Positions 1-8,447 of a DNA stretch of 33,250 bases are shown here, in pieces; within the stretch, counting starts at the first letter, position 1, and each line of letters opens with the position of its first letter. The notes below the pieces were generated by a model. It was not told the origin of the DNA, ran no database searches, and saw nothing but the letters and a program-made list of their open reading frames with translations. Where the stretch lies: assembly GCA_934636825.1 (NCBI GenBank), contig CAKUBG010000029.1:1-33250 (forward strand). Direction: 5' to 3'. The stretch comes from an uncultured bacterium. GTDB taxonomy: Bacteria > Vulcanimicrobiota > Xenobia > Xenobiales > Xenobiaceae. The translations under genes were made by a program, and so were the position numbers.

Positions 1-440
1 TCAGGCTGATAATCGTAACCGCCCATCAGCTGATCGCCTTCGGGCTGGGCTTCTACATGCTGAGCCTGAGCTTCAGGCTGATAATCGTAACCGCCCACCA
101 GCTGATCGCCTTCGGGCTGGGCTTCTACATGCTGAGCCTGAGCTTCAGGCTGATAATCGTAACCGCCCATCAGCTGATCGCCTTCGGACTGGGCTTCTAC
201 ATGCTGAGCCTGGTCTTCAGGCTGATAATCGTAACCGCCCATCAGCTGATCGCCTTCGGGCTGGGCTTCTACATGCTGAGCTTGAGCTTCAGGCTGATAA
301 TCGTAACCGCCCATCAGCTGATCGCCTTCGGGTTGGGCTTCTACATGCTGAGCTTGAGCTTCAGGCTGATAATCGTAACCGCCCATCAGCTGATCGCCTT
401 CGGGCTGGGCTTCTACATGCTGAGCCTGAGCTTCAGGTTG
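1..440 (-). repeat. 72-bp tandem repeat array coding for a 24-residue unit
   Basis: Six copies at exact 72-base spacing are visible (the same ATG on the plus strand occurs at 57, 129, 201, 273, 345 and 417), and the array enters from outside the window. Read on the minus strand, each unit begins AQHVEAQPEG and closes GGYDYQPE. The few differences between copies are single-base changes (Met to Val, Pro to Ser, Ala to Asp). Near identity at the DNA level points to recent expansion or gene conversion. Copy number in the assembly may be unreliable. Confidence 0.95.
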
Positions 441-3400
441 GTAGTCATTAAATTGTTGATCTTGGGCAGGCTGTTCATATCCGGCCGGAGGAGCGAACGT
501 AGCTTCCTCAGCCTGAGTAGCAATATGTTCGCCAGAGGCCACGGCTACATGTTCAGTTGATTGGAAACTCTGTTCAGTCTTAACAGCTGCCATTTCTTCA
601 GATTGGGCTTTAGCTGCAGCTTTAGACTGTCTGGCTTTCTTGATACGCTCACTTAAGCTGCTGCGAGAGCGAGAAGGAGTAAGTTCTGGACGGGGCATTT
701 CCGGAGCTGTCTCTTGAGGAGCGGCAGCAACGCCATTATTTTGATTGGCCTCTTCAATAATCTGGTTAAGAGGACGAGAGATGCCACCCATAATAGAGCG
801 ACCTTTTTCCTTCTTTTGAGGCTTCTCCTGATGGTGGCGGCTGATACCACTAATTGTGCGATGCTCAGGAGCTTCTTCAGAATCGGAACTCTCGGCACGC
901 ATACGAGCCATACGCTCAGAAAGAGACTGGCTACCCATGAGCTTGGAAGAACGGCCAGAGGATTCACCTTTGGAATGTTTGCGACGCAAACCGGTTTCAG
1001 ACACGCCCTTAAGATTGATGCCGCTGTTAAAGTCGAAGCCTTCCACTGACTGGAAATCTTCCTGCGCGTGAGCCGCTTCAGTTTGAGCCTGGGCAGCAGC
1101 CGCAGCTTCGGCTTCAGCTCTGGCAGCCTCAGCGCTTTGCTGGGCCATTTTTTCTTCGATAGCGACTTCATCGACAGCTTTGAGGGGCTCCCAAGGGATA
1201 ACAGAAGGATCCGGAGCTTCAGTAACAGCCTGGCAAATAGCTTCATAAAGATCGGTGCGTTCCAAATAAAGTATAGGGGTAGGAACGATTAATTGGCCTT
1301 CCGGAACCATGATAAGCGGACGCATCTCATAGTACTCTGGATAAGCGCCTTCATAGTTGTCAGTTCCATTGAATTGATCGTGCTGTCCATCATAAGCCTG
1401 AGCATTAGGATCGACATAAGAGCCATCATGAACTTCAGTTCCGCCGAACTGTTCCTGCTCAGGATAATTCTGAGGAACAGTCTCAGGGTAGCTAGCAGCT
1501 GCTGTATTCTCTACACCCTCTTCATGTCCATAAGTATAAGTTTGACCACTGACATAAGGGGCATTTTCGTGGCTGTCGTCTATACTAAACTGGCCATGTT
1601 CATCAACGTCTGAATAAGGAACGTCCTGAAGTTGCTCGGTACCTACAAGTTGCTCAGTATGTTCAGGAACATCAGCTCCATAAAGCTCGCCGGAAGAAGC
1701 TTCATTGTCGTAAGCTCCTGCATAATATTCAAGCTGTTCGGCGTGTTCGGTAGGAACTTGATTGGCTTCATCGTTAGATAATGCTTCAGGTTCAGGAGAC
1801 GGCTCTGCAGCACCTAACTGCTCTCCGCCAACTGAAGCGGTCTCTTCAGCAGAAGCATAAAGATTGCTATTATCGTTCTCATGTTGCTCAACAACAGGAG
1901 CCTCTTCATGAGACAGCCCAGAGGGGACTTGAGGAGCTTGAGGAGCTGCAAAACTATAATCGTCATATGCAACATCCTGAGCAGCAGCCTCTGCATGAAG
2001 CTCGCTATCTACTCCAGCGCCGGTAAAAGACGGATCTTGCTGTACGTCCTCTTCGGAAACGGGAAGCACAGCATTTTCGTCAACAGGTACTATATCATTT
2101 TGTTCAGCGACTACCTCAGCTACAGGAGCTTGTTCGGACTCAATATGAGCTTCAATAGCTTGCGCAGCCTCAATATCGTGGTTTTCTTGGATTTCATGTT
2201 CGGCAGGAATAGCTGCTTCAGTCTCTTTAGCGAGACTTACAGACTTATGTTCTTCCTTGACTTCAGCTTGTGCGCTCTCGCTTTTCTTCTTACGGCTGCC
2301 TAAAACACGCTTGCCACCCAACACGGGTTTACCACCTAAAGTAGGTTTGCCTCCACCCATAGGTTTCAGGCCAGCACGCATCAAGCCAGGCCTGGGCGCT
2401 CCCTCCCCTTCGTCGCCGCCAAGCATAGGTTTGCCACCCAAGCCGGGTTTGGTGGCGCTACCTTTAGCCATAAGGCCGGCACGCATACCTCCACCACCTT
2501 TGGGAACTAAACCGCTGCGAGTTTTATGCTCGCCATCTTTCTTTTCACGGCGAGACTCACCCTTGGCGCCTTTGGCAGCTTTAGCTTTTACAAGAGGCTG
2601 AATACCACCATCATTACCAACTACAGGCGCTCCGAGATTGGTAAGCTCGCGAGTAGCTGTGGGATTGTTGGGATCAAGGAAAATAACACGCTGATAAAGA
2701 GCGACAGCGTGTTCGGAGTCGCTATTATTTACATAAAGACCTGCAGCCGTTAAGTAAGACTTGATAGCCAGTTCTATATTGTTTTGCAAATGGTAAACTT
2801 CACCGAGACGTTCCTGAGCTAAGACATAGTCCGGAGCAGTCATAATGATTTTGCGATAAGCCAAACTGGCTTGATCCAAATCACCCTTACGCTGACAGAC
2901 ATCACCCAACGCAAACATAACGTCGAGATTTTCAAAGTCAAACTTAAGAGCGCTGCGGAATTGTTTTTCAGCGTCTTCCCAACGTCCCAACATGGAGTAA
3001 AGTTCTCCAAGATGGAAAACGGCTCCGGAGTCGTTGCTATTGACAACTAAAATACGTTCTAAGGCTTCGCAAGCTTTTTCCAGCTGGCCGCTGGCTTGAT
3101 ACAAGTCGGCTACTTGGTGGTATTGATTGGCGCCGCGCTCCACTTGACCGTATTGAATATACATCTCGGCCAATTCGCGGCAAACATCTGCATTGTTGGG
3201 ATCATCTTTCAAGACAGCTTGAAGCAACTCGATAGAACGTTCTCCCTCGTCCAGCTCAGTGTAAAGGCGAGCCAAATCGAGCGAGCGAGCCACAACCTCA
3301 GCGGTATCGCCACGATAACGATACATATTTATGAGCTCAGAACGGACGTCAACAGACTCCGGTTCCAAAAGAAGCACATAATTAGCTACAGCCATCGCAT

Positions 3401-3629
3401 TATCCATATCACTGCGAGCGACATAGATATGCATCAACCGCAAATAGGTACTTATCACCGACTTAAGCATGCCACGCAAAGCATAGATTTGAGCTAAATT
3501 TCTGCAAGCCTCATCATTGTCAGCATCCAGTTCCAATACCTTGGAATAGCTCTCTATGGCCTGGTCCCAGCTTCTACTGTCAGCGAATGTTCGGGCCTCC
3601 TGCATCAACCCTTCAATGGTATCAGCCAC
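1..3629 (-). CDS. Large TPR protein with low-complexity tail and 24-residue tandem repeats (3' end outside window)
   Basis: The minus frame is open from 3629 to the left edge without a stop, giving at least 1209 residues. Residues 1 to about 330 are TPR helical hairpins (one reads WDQAIESYSKVLELDADN, another WEDAEKQFRSALKFD). Residues about 330-447 form a Gly/Lys/Pro linker with repeated GGKP and LGGK motifs ending in RKKKS. A long acidic Glu/Gln/Ala region follows to about 1060, holding a more ordered island (VPEGQLIVPTPILYLERTD) near 770. The tail is 24-residue repeats. No signal peptide or membrane segment is seen, so it is probably a cytoplasmic scaffold; its function is not recognised. 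I chose GTG at 3629 because AAGGTGG lies 10 bases upstream. A GTG at 3638 and an ATG at 3605 are alternatives. It is the first gene after the pil cluster on the same strand but follows the pilQ terminator. Confidence 0.85.
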   Translation of the reverse strand, partial: MADTIEGLMQEARTFADSRSWDQAIESYSKVLELDADNDEACRNLAQIYALRGMLKSVISTYLRLMHIYVARSDMDNAMAVANYVLLLEPESVDVRSELINMYRYRGDTAEVVARSLDLARLYTELDEGERSIELLQAVLKDDPNNADVCRELAEMYIQYGQVERGANQYHQVADLYQASGQLEKACEALERILVVNSNDSGAVFHLGELYSMLGRWEDAEKQFRSALKFDFENLDVMFALGDVCQRKGDLDQASLAYRKIIMTAPDYVLAQERLGEVYHLQNNIELAIKSYLTAAGLYVNNSDSEHAVALYQRVIFLDPNNPTATRELTNLGAPVVGNDGGIQPLVKAKAAKGAKGESRREKKDGEHKTRSGLVPKGGGGMRAGLMAKGSATKPGLGGKPMLGGDEGEGAPRPGLMRAGLKPMGGGKPTLGGKPVLGGKRVLGSRKKKSESAQAEVKEEHKSVSLAKETEAAIPAEHEIQENHDIEAAQAIEAHIESEQAPVAEVVAEQNDIVPVDENAVLPVSEEDVQQDPSFTGAGVDSELHAEAAAQDVAYDDYSFAAPQAPQVPSGLSHEEAPVVEQHENDNSNLYASAEETASVGGEQLGAAEPSPEPEALSNDEANQVPTEHAEQLEYYAGAYDNEASSGELYGADVPEHTEQLVGTEQLQDVPYSDVDEHGQFSIDDSHENAPYVSGQTYTYGHEEGVENTAAASYPETVPQNYPEQEQFGGTEVHDGSYVDPNAQAYDGQHDQFNGTDNYEGAYPEYYEMRPLIMVPEGQLIVPTPILYLERTDLYEAICQAVTEAPDPSVIPWEPLKAVDEVAIEEKMAQQSAEAARAEAEAAAAAQAQTEAAHAQEDFQSVEGFDFNSGINLKGVSETGLRRKHSKGESSGRSSKLMGSQSLSERMARMRAESSDSEEAPEHRTISGISRHHQEKPQKKEKGRSIMGGISRPLNQIIEEANQNNGVAAAPQETAPEMPRPELTPSRSRSSLSERIKKARQSKAAAKAQSEEMAAVKTEQSFQSTEHVAVASGEHIATQAEEATFAPPAGYEQPAQDQQFNDYQPEAQAQHVEAQPEGDQLMGGYDYQPEAQAQHVEAQPEGDQLMGGYDYQPEAQAQHVEAQPEGDQLMGGYDYQPEDQAQHVEAQSEGDQLMGGYDYQPEAQAQHVEAQPEGDQLVGGYDYQPEAQAQHVEAQPEGDQLMGGYDYQP

Positions 3630-4082
3630 GTAAGTCACACCACCTTCTAAACGACTTGTTAGCCATCTACTAATCCGTTTAGTCCAATCTTGTCGAAGTC
3701 AACTTTCACGCACTATGCCTTCAGTACATCCCTGCAGCATTATTATGGCGTCCGATGTAAGCGCTGTATTTTTTATAGCGCAAATTGCGTAAAAAAAGCA
3801 CCAACGCACTGCGAAGCGGTTGACCACACTCCGCAAAGGGACTCTCCGACTCGACATTCTCAGAAGCTATCCTGCAAAAGAAAAGCCAAGAACATCTCTA
3901 GTCGGAGAAGTCTAAAGAGGGCTAGAAGTTCGAACTAAGCAGAATCAGTTCCTGCATAAAAACTTTACGATATGCAGCATCACCCGGAAAGGTCACAGCT
4001 ATTTAAAAATAAAAAAATAAGCGGCCGATATTACTCAACCGCTTATTTCCCTATTTGCTAGGTAAACTACTAGCTCAAGCTA
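3630..4082. other. Intergenic gap between pilQ and the TPR gene, with hairpins
   Basis: No convincing gene is seen here. It holds the pilQ terminator (described separately), a hairpin at 3761-3781 (GCGCTGTA pairing with TATAGCGC across a T loop), and an inverted repeat whose arms are GACTCTCCGACT (3840-3851) and AGTCGGAG plus a bulged A and AGTC (3900-3912). The last two could belong to a leader of the TPR gene or to an unannotated small RNA. I could not match them to a known RNA family, and I see no convincing -35/-10 pair. Confidence 0.5.
4005..4048 (-). terminator. Rho-independent terminator after pilQ
   Basis: AATAAGCGG (4016-4024) pairs with CCGCTTATT (4039-4047). Read on the minus strand, the stem is followed by a T-rich run. 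It lies 35 bases past the pilQ stop. Confidence 0.85.
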
Positions 4083-6065
4083 TTAGTCCATGATGTGAGG
4101 AGTTACCATGAAGACAACTTCGTTTCTGTCGGAGCTGTGGCTCTCATAGCGGAACAAAGCACCGATGATGGGGAGATCGCCCAAGAGAGGCAACTTGGAA
4201 ACGGAGTGTTTCTCACTGTCACTGATCAAGCCACCCAATACGATGGTGTCACCGTCTTTGACGCGGACTTTGGACTTGGCAGTACGCTCGTAGGTGATAG
4301 GATACTGGTTATTCACCAAGTTACCAGCGCTAGAAGTGGTAGGAGTGAGTTCAACCACTACGTGGCCATCATCCTTAACTTCAGGGGTAGCTTCTAACTT
4401 AGTACCGATATCAACATACTGAACCTGGAACTGACCAGCACGAGGATCATAGAATACGATAGGATATCTCTGACCTACGTAGACTTCAGCTTTCTCACCG
4501 CTCTGAGTAGCGATACGAGGGGAAGCTAAGGTCTTGGAGTCGCTGTTTTCAACGACAAAGGAAAGAGCAGCTTTGATTAAGAGAGGAGAACGACCGAAAG
4601 TACCGAGGTTGAAGGCGGTCAGGTCACTTTCATCCTCACCGATACTGAACTCATCGTTGGTGATCATATGGCGATCGGAACTGTAGAAGAGAGAAGGTAC
4701 GATTTCGGCGAAAGTGGTGTTAAATACACCCATAGCGCCGGCTTCGTCACTCCACTGCACACCTAAGTTCTTGGAACCGGTTTCGTTGAGTTCTACGACT
4801 TTGAAGTCTAACATGACTTGCTTTAAGGGGCGGTCAATGTTAGCCAATACTTCCTGGACTTGCTCGATTTGCTCATCGGTACCTTCAACAATGAGGATAC
4901 CCATGCGCTTGTCTAAGTTGAGACCTACATCGGGGACCAAAGTGGCCAAGAGGGCCTGGATTTCGTCAGCTTTGCCGTAGTTTACAGTGATGTACTCGCG
5001 GCGGGGGGCAGGAGCGGGAGCGGGAACCTGGTCGAGATTGGGCAATTTGCTCTTGATCTCTTTGAGTTCTTGCTGGGTGCCTTTAGCATAGAAACCGTTG
5101 ATAGTGGGATGGGGAGTGAAGACTACGTCAGGATACTGACCTTTCAAGAACTCTACGATATTGGCAGCGGGAGCGGCCTCAAGTACGAATTCCTGCTCGG
5201 CGAGGTTTCTTCTGACGGAGCTGGATTTAGTCTTGGGAGTAAGAATGTTGTCGGCAATGGTCTGCAGTTTCTCAGTGGTGGCTACGATCACGGTGTTGTC
5301 CACGATCTTGTAGTCATAAGGAGTTTCCTGCATTTTCAAAACCAAGGCCAAGGCGCCTTCGGGCTGTACATTCTTCAAAGTTACGGTAACGGAACCTTGT
5401 ACGTCGGGACCGACGTAAACGTTGCGTCCCATCTCTTTAGCTAAGAATTTTACGATGTAAACGAGGTCAGCGTTGACAAATTCCATATTGACAACCTTGA
5501 CTCTCTTAGCGGCCTTGCGAGCCTTCTTAGCAGCAACAGCCTTCTTAGCGGGTGCAGCGACTTTACGAGGAGCTACATTGCTTCCAGCTTTAGCGACAGA
5601 CTTAGCAACTGGTGCTTTCGCAACTTTCGCACTAGCAACTTCGTTTTTGGAGAAAGCGACGGTTACGCCTTTGTTCTCCGCCAAAGCGGTGCAATAGCTG
5701 GTCTTGGGGGTGTCGCTAACATTCATACGAACCAAAACTACGTTGGCGGAAGTCTGAGCGACGACGATACTCTGAAGCAAACCAGTATTGATGTTCTGGT
5801 TGCGTTTTACGTTTTTACCTAAAACAGCGGGAGAAATCTCAACGCAGATAGCGTTATCGGATTTAGACTGTTTGTACTGGACTGGTGCAGTGGTATCAGC
5901 AACAACCTTGATAAGACCTTTAGCATTGTCTAGGCTGTAATTGACACCGTTAATGGTTGCAGCATTGCCTTGAGCTGTTACTGCCATGGACGAAGACAAG
6001 AATAGTCCCACGGCCATCAGGCATGCAAACAGAAGCTGAATGCTTCTACGCTTGGACAAGAGCAT
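4083..6065 (-). CDS. pilQ: PilQ, type IV pilus secretin
   Basis: PilQ forms the outer-membrane ring through which the pilus passes. I start at the ATG at 6065 (660 aa) because AGGAGGT lies 11 bases upstream; an earlier in-frame ATG at 6101 lacks such a site. The protein has a signal peptide (residues 1 to about 32), an AMIN-like domain (about 35-140) that in this family binds peptidoglycan, a Lys/Ala-rich stretch (about 146-190) with 15 basic and no acidic residues, an N0/STN-like domain (about 190-260), N1-type repeats split by a PAPAPAP linker, and the secretin domain (about 425-660). The secretin signature is visible as GDTIVLGGL, then KLPLLGDLPIIGALF, with VVFMVTPHI at the end. It is last in the pilMNOPQ order and is followed by a terminator. 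The basic linker is unusual. Confidence 0.96.
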   Translation of the reverse strand: MLLSKRRSIQLLFACLMAVGLFLSSSMAVTAQGNAATINGVNYSLDNAKGLIKVVADTTAPVQYKQSKSDNAICVEISPAVLGKNVKRNQNINTGLLQSIVVAQTSANVVLVRMNVSDTPKTSYCTALAENKGVTVAFSKNEVASAKVAKAPVAKSVAKAGSNVAPRKVAAPAKKAVAAKKARKAAKRVKVVNMEFVNADLVYIVKFLAKEMGRNVYVGPDVQGSVTVTLKNVQPEGALALVLKMQETPYDYKIVDNTVIVATTEKLQTIADNILTPKTKSSSVRRNLAEQEFVLEAAPAANIVEFLKGQYPDVVFTPHPTINGFYAKGTQQELKEIKSKLPNLDQVPAPAPAPRREYITVNYGKADEIQALLATLVPDVGLNLDKRMGILIVEGTDEQIEQVQEVLANIDRPLKQVMLDFKVVELNETGSKNLGVQWSDEAGAMGVFNTTFAEIVPSLFYSSDRHMITNDEFSIGEDESDLTAFNLGTFGRSPLLIKAALSFVVENSDSKTLASPRIATQSGEKAEVYVGQRYPIVFYDPRAGQFQVQYVDIGTKLEATPEVKDDGHVVVELTPTTSSAGNLVNNQYPITYERTAKSKVRVKDGDTIVLGGLISDSEKHSVSKLPLLGDLPIIGALFRYESHSSDRNEVVFMVTPHIMD

Positions 6066-6140
6066 TGGTTTTACCCACCTCCTATTGGCCATCACGTTCA
6101 ATTAAGAACTTAATTACTTGAAACATTTTATGTTTCATTC

Positions 6141-6235
6141 CGAGGGTGCGACCCACCGTCCGGAAAGTCCCAAATAAAATTTCTGAGCTCTTTCCCAACT
6201 AAGCAGACCTTCCTGCAAACGGACAGACACCCTCG
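6141..6235 (-). promoter_or_regulatory. Nested stem structure between pilP and pilQ
   Basis: Three stems nest inside one another: CGAGGGTG (6141-6148) with CACCCTCG (6228-6235), GTCCG (6158-6162) with CGGAC (6220-6224), and GAAAG (6163-6167) with CTTTC (6190-6194). A separate perfect hairpin, GAAACAT with ATGTTTC, sits just left of it at 6119-6136, nearer pilQ. The element lies in a 238-base non-coding spacer inside the pil cluster, so it could be an attenuator, an RNA processing site or a riboswitch-like leader for pilQ. It has no U-tract and so is not a plain terminator. I could not match it to a known family. Confidence 0.55.
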
Positions 6236-6303
6236 AAGGCCTGGCCGTGCTTTTTATTATTTTCAATTTTTCAAAAGAGACTGACTTATATTCGAAAAAT
6301 TCG

Positions 6304-7068
6304 CTATTTTTTAGCGTCTCCGAATTTCTCTTTTTCCAAGGTGTAGCAGAACTTATGCTCTTTGCCGAGACCGATAGTCACAGTCTTCGCCTTAGGATTG
6401 ATGTCCAAGATGCGATACTTATCAACTTTTTCGCCGACCGCTACTAACCTGGTTTGTCTTCCGTCGCTAATCATAGCCTCATAGCCATGACCACCACGCA
6501 GAATACCGTTAACGGTAATGCTGGGCTTGACGACTTTTACAACCTTCTTGGCAGCTTGCTTGGCTTTGCTGGCAGAAGTGTTGACGACGGCTTTCTTCTG
6601 GCTTCTCTGAAGAGCAGCCCTCTGAGCAGCAGACATCTTAGAGAGACGCGCATTAGAAATTGAAGCCGGACCGACAACCATATTCATGAAGGGGTCGCGA
6701 ACGGAAACTTTACGTCTCACGGGGGCAGCCTTCTTCTGCTCGGCAGCAGCCTTATCGGCGGCTACTTCGGTACCCTGCGCGGGTTCAACGGCTGTTCCGT
6801 CTCCGGTACCTTCACCAGAGCTGGCTGTACCTGCATCTGTAACCTCAGTGTTTTCTTCGGTAGCAGACTCGGTATTTTCGCCATTGTCAGAAGCGGTTTC
6901 TTCAGTATTGGTACTCTCGGAGACCTCTACTTCACTGCTGACGGGAGAGTTGGGAGTTTCCTCGGTAGTCTCTCCTCCACCGCAAGCGGCACAAGCCAAC
7001 ATAGCGAGAGAGAGAGCAAAAACTTTACAACCCTTATTAAATTTTGAGCCAAATTCAGGCAGGTTCAT
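6304..7068 (-). CDS. pilP: PilP-like pilus assembly lipoprotein
   Basis: PilP is the periplasmic lipoprotein that links the inner-membrane PilN/PilO pair to the PilQ secretin. The sequence has a hydrophobic signal ending in MLACAAC, so the lipidated Cys is residue 26 or 29. Residues 30-105 are a low-complexity Glu/Thr/Ser region with 20 acidic and no basic residues. An RDPF motif at 124-127, typical of PilP, follows. The C-terminal part (about 180-254) has the beta-rich pattern of the PilP/GspC homology domain (VNGILRGG, AVGEKV). GGGAGGT stands 10 bases before the ATG, and the gene follows pilO after 7 bases. Family assignment rests on the RDPF motif, the fold pattern and position; the acidic arm is longer than I would expect. 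Confidence 0.88.
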   Translation of the reverse strand: MNLPEFGSKFNKGCKVFALSLAMLACAACGGGETTEETPNSPVSSEVEVSESTNTEETASDNGENTESATEENTEVTDAGTASSGEGTGDGTAVEPAQGTEVAADKAAAEQKKAAPVRRKVSVRDPFMNMVVGPASISNARLSKMSAAQRAALQRSQKKAVVNTSASKAKQAAKKVVKVVKPSITVNGILRGGHGYEAMISDGRQTRLVAVGEKVDKYRILDINPKAKTVTIGLGKEHKFCYTLEKEKFGDAKK

Positions 7069-7075
7069 ATTTTTT

Positions 7076-7747
7076 CTAACCTCCCTGTCTCATGTATGCT
7101 GTAATAGGAATTTGGATCGTCAAGACGGGACTGCGGTTGTCGCCCTCTTTTTTACTTTCGGGCTGCAGAGCGATCTTGTCGATAGTTACCAAACGCTCTA
7201 AACGGAGATCACCCAACTGATAGAGGAACTCAATCAGAGTGGAATATCTACCCTTCATAGTCATTTGGAACACGCGAGTCGGGAACTGCTTGAGAGCATC
7301 GGGAGTCGCATCAACGCCTTCGTCCTCTTCAGCAGCTTCAGTGTTGTCGGCATCGGAGCCTTTAGCAGTCTGAGAAGTCAGAGCACCGGGGGTAATGGAG
7401 ATGATCTCGAAAGAATCATCGCCGGTGCGATAGCCCTCTTCGTCGGTCAGTTTCTCGATCTCTTTGATGTAGTTGGCTACGAAGAGCTCAGCTTTCTCGG
7501 GAACGAGGTTGGTCTGTACGACGCGGGCCAGTTCGGCTTCCAACTCGGTCTTCTCTTTGGTAAGAGCAGGTAAGTCGGCGACCAGCTTGCGCTGTTCTTC
7601 TAATTTGACTTCAAGTTCTGCAACTTTAGCGTTGTTCTGTTCTACAAGTTCTGTCTTTTCTTTCCAGTCAAACAACCAGAACATAACAACAATGAGTGCG
7701 ATTACTACGAAGGCTACGACGATTTTAACAGGTGTATTTATAGTCAT
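7076..7747 (-). CDS. pilO: PilO, inner-membrane pilus alignment protein
   Basis: PilO pairs with PilN in the inner membrane and reaches into the periplasm as part of the alignment complex. The 223-residue protein has a short cytoplasmic N-terminus, one membrane helix (about 8-27, IVVAFVVIALIVVMFWLF), a coiled coil (about 30-80), and a C-terminal ferredoxin-like part containing FQMTMKGRYSTLIEFLYQLG, a pattern typical of PilO. An acidic loop (about 125-148) interrupts the periplasmic part. AGGAGGT lies three bases before the start. It sits 8 bases after pilN, so translation is probably coupled. Position between pilN and pilP supports the call strongly. Confidence 0.93.
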   Translation of the reverse strand: MTINTPVKIVVAFVVIALIVVMFWLFDWKEKTELVEQNNAKVAELEVKLEEQRKLVADLPALTKEKTELEAELARVVQTNLVPEKAELFVANYIKEIEKLTDEEGYRTGDDSFEIISITPGALTSQTAKGSDADNTEAAEEDEGVDATPDALKQFPTRVFQMTMKGRYSTLIEFLYQLGDLRLERLVTIDKIALQPESKKEGDNRSPVLTIQIPITAYMRQGG

Positions 7748-7755
7748 CGTACCTC

Positions 7756-8391
7756 CTAAGATTCTGTTTCACTGGATGAAACGTCTTTCGAAGCCTTTGA
7801 AGCCTGCTGAGCGGCGATACCAGCAGCAGCATCAGCATCATAACGAGCTTCGATTTGGAAAGTAAAGCCTACACCAGACTCAATTTTAGTCTGAGAGGTA
7901 GAAGACAGGGAAGACTCCGTAAAGATAGGAGAATTATCCATCTTCTTAATGAACTCAGCCACAGTAGCTAACGGAGGTCTGCCGGGGCGATGAGCAGCGA
8001 TACCGCTCATAGTAACGGCTGTCGTCGAAGGTTCAACGGACAAACTGGTTAGCCAAACATTTTCTGGTAAGACCTTCCCTACTTCAGTCAAGAGATTTGC
8101 ATACCGAACCGGGTCGTATTTCAAACTGGTGATGATTTTAATCTCACTCTTAAGTTTGGCAATCTGCGACTTGATCTCATCAATGACGGGCAAACTCTGT
8201 TCCGTCTTTTTGATCTCTTCGTCTAGTTGCTCGATCCTAGCTTGAGAAGCATCTACATCTGATTGCAGACGAGAGCCCCAAACTATACAACCAACTAGCG
8301 CGGCGCAGACACACACAAACAAAACTGCGACCAGCGGGTCGAAAGTAAACCTCTTACGCTCAGTAGGCAATAGGTTGACCTTGATGGTCAT
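7756..8391 (-). CDS. pilN: PilN, inner-membrane pilus assembly protein
   Basis: PilN carries the short N-terminal cytoplasmic peptide that binds PilM, and the expected motif is present at the start (KVNLLP, residues 4-9). One membrane segment (about 19-38) is followed by a coiled coil (about 45-85) and a periplasmic fold (about 95-185) with LPENVWLTSLSV, typical of the family. The C-terminus is a short Ala/Ser-rich tail. GGGAGGT precedes the ATG. The gene follows pilM after 56 bases and precedes pilO by 8, the normal order. Length (211 aa) is usual. Confidence 0.94.
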   Translation of the reverse strand: MTIKVNLLPTERKRFTFDPLVAVLFVCVCAALVGCIVWGSRLQSDVDASQARIEQLDEEIKKTEQSLPVIDEIKSQIAKLKSEIKIITSLKYDPVRYANLLTEVGKVLPENVWLTSLSVEPSTTAVTMSGIAAHRPGRPPLATVAEFIKKMDNSPIFTESSLSSTSQTKIESGVGFTFQIEARYDADAAAGIAAQQASKASKDVSSSETES

Positions 8392-8447
8392 CGTGCACCT
8401 CCCTTTGGAGTATCAGCTCGACTAAGTTAACCAACTTTTCACTGCAC

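Noticed and set aside
1..440. CRISPR array
   Set aside because: The units are contiguous 72-bp copies with no unique spacers, and they keep the reading frame of a long protein.
57..560. Plus-strand frame with a repeated hydrophobic peptide
   Set aside because: It is the antisense of the repeat tail of the minus-strand TPR protein, whose frame stays open for more than 1200 codons; no ribosome site precedes it.
653..1246. Minus-strand Lys/Leu-rich frame
   Set aside because: It is in another frame of the same strand as the TPR protein, overlapping it fully, with low-complexity composition.
3690..3938. 82-residue plus-strand frame in the intergenic gap
   Set aside because: No ribosome site, no recognisable domain, and composition like non-coding DNA.
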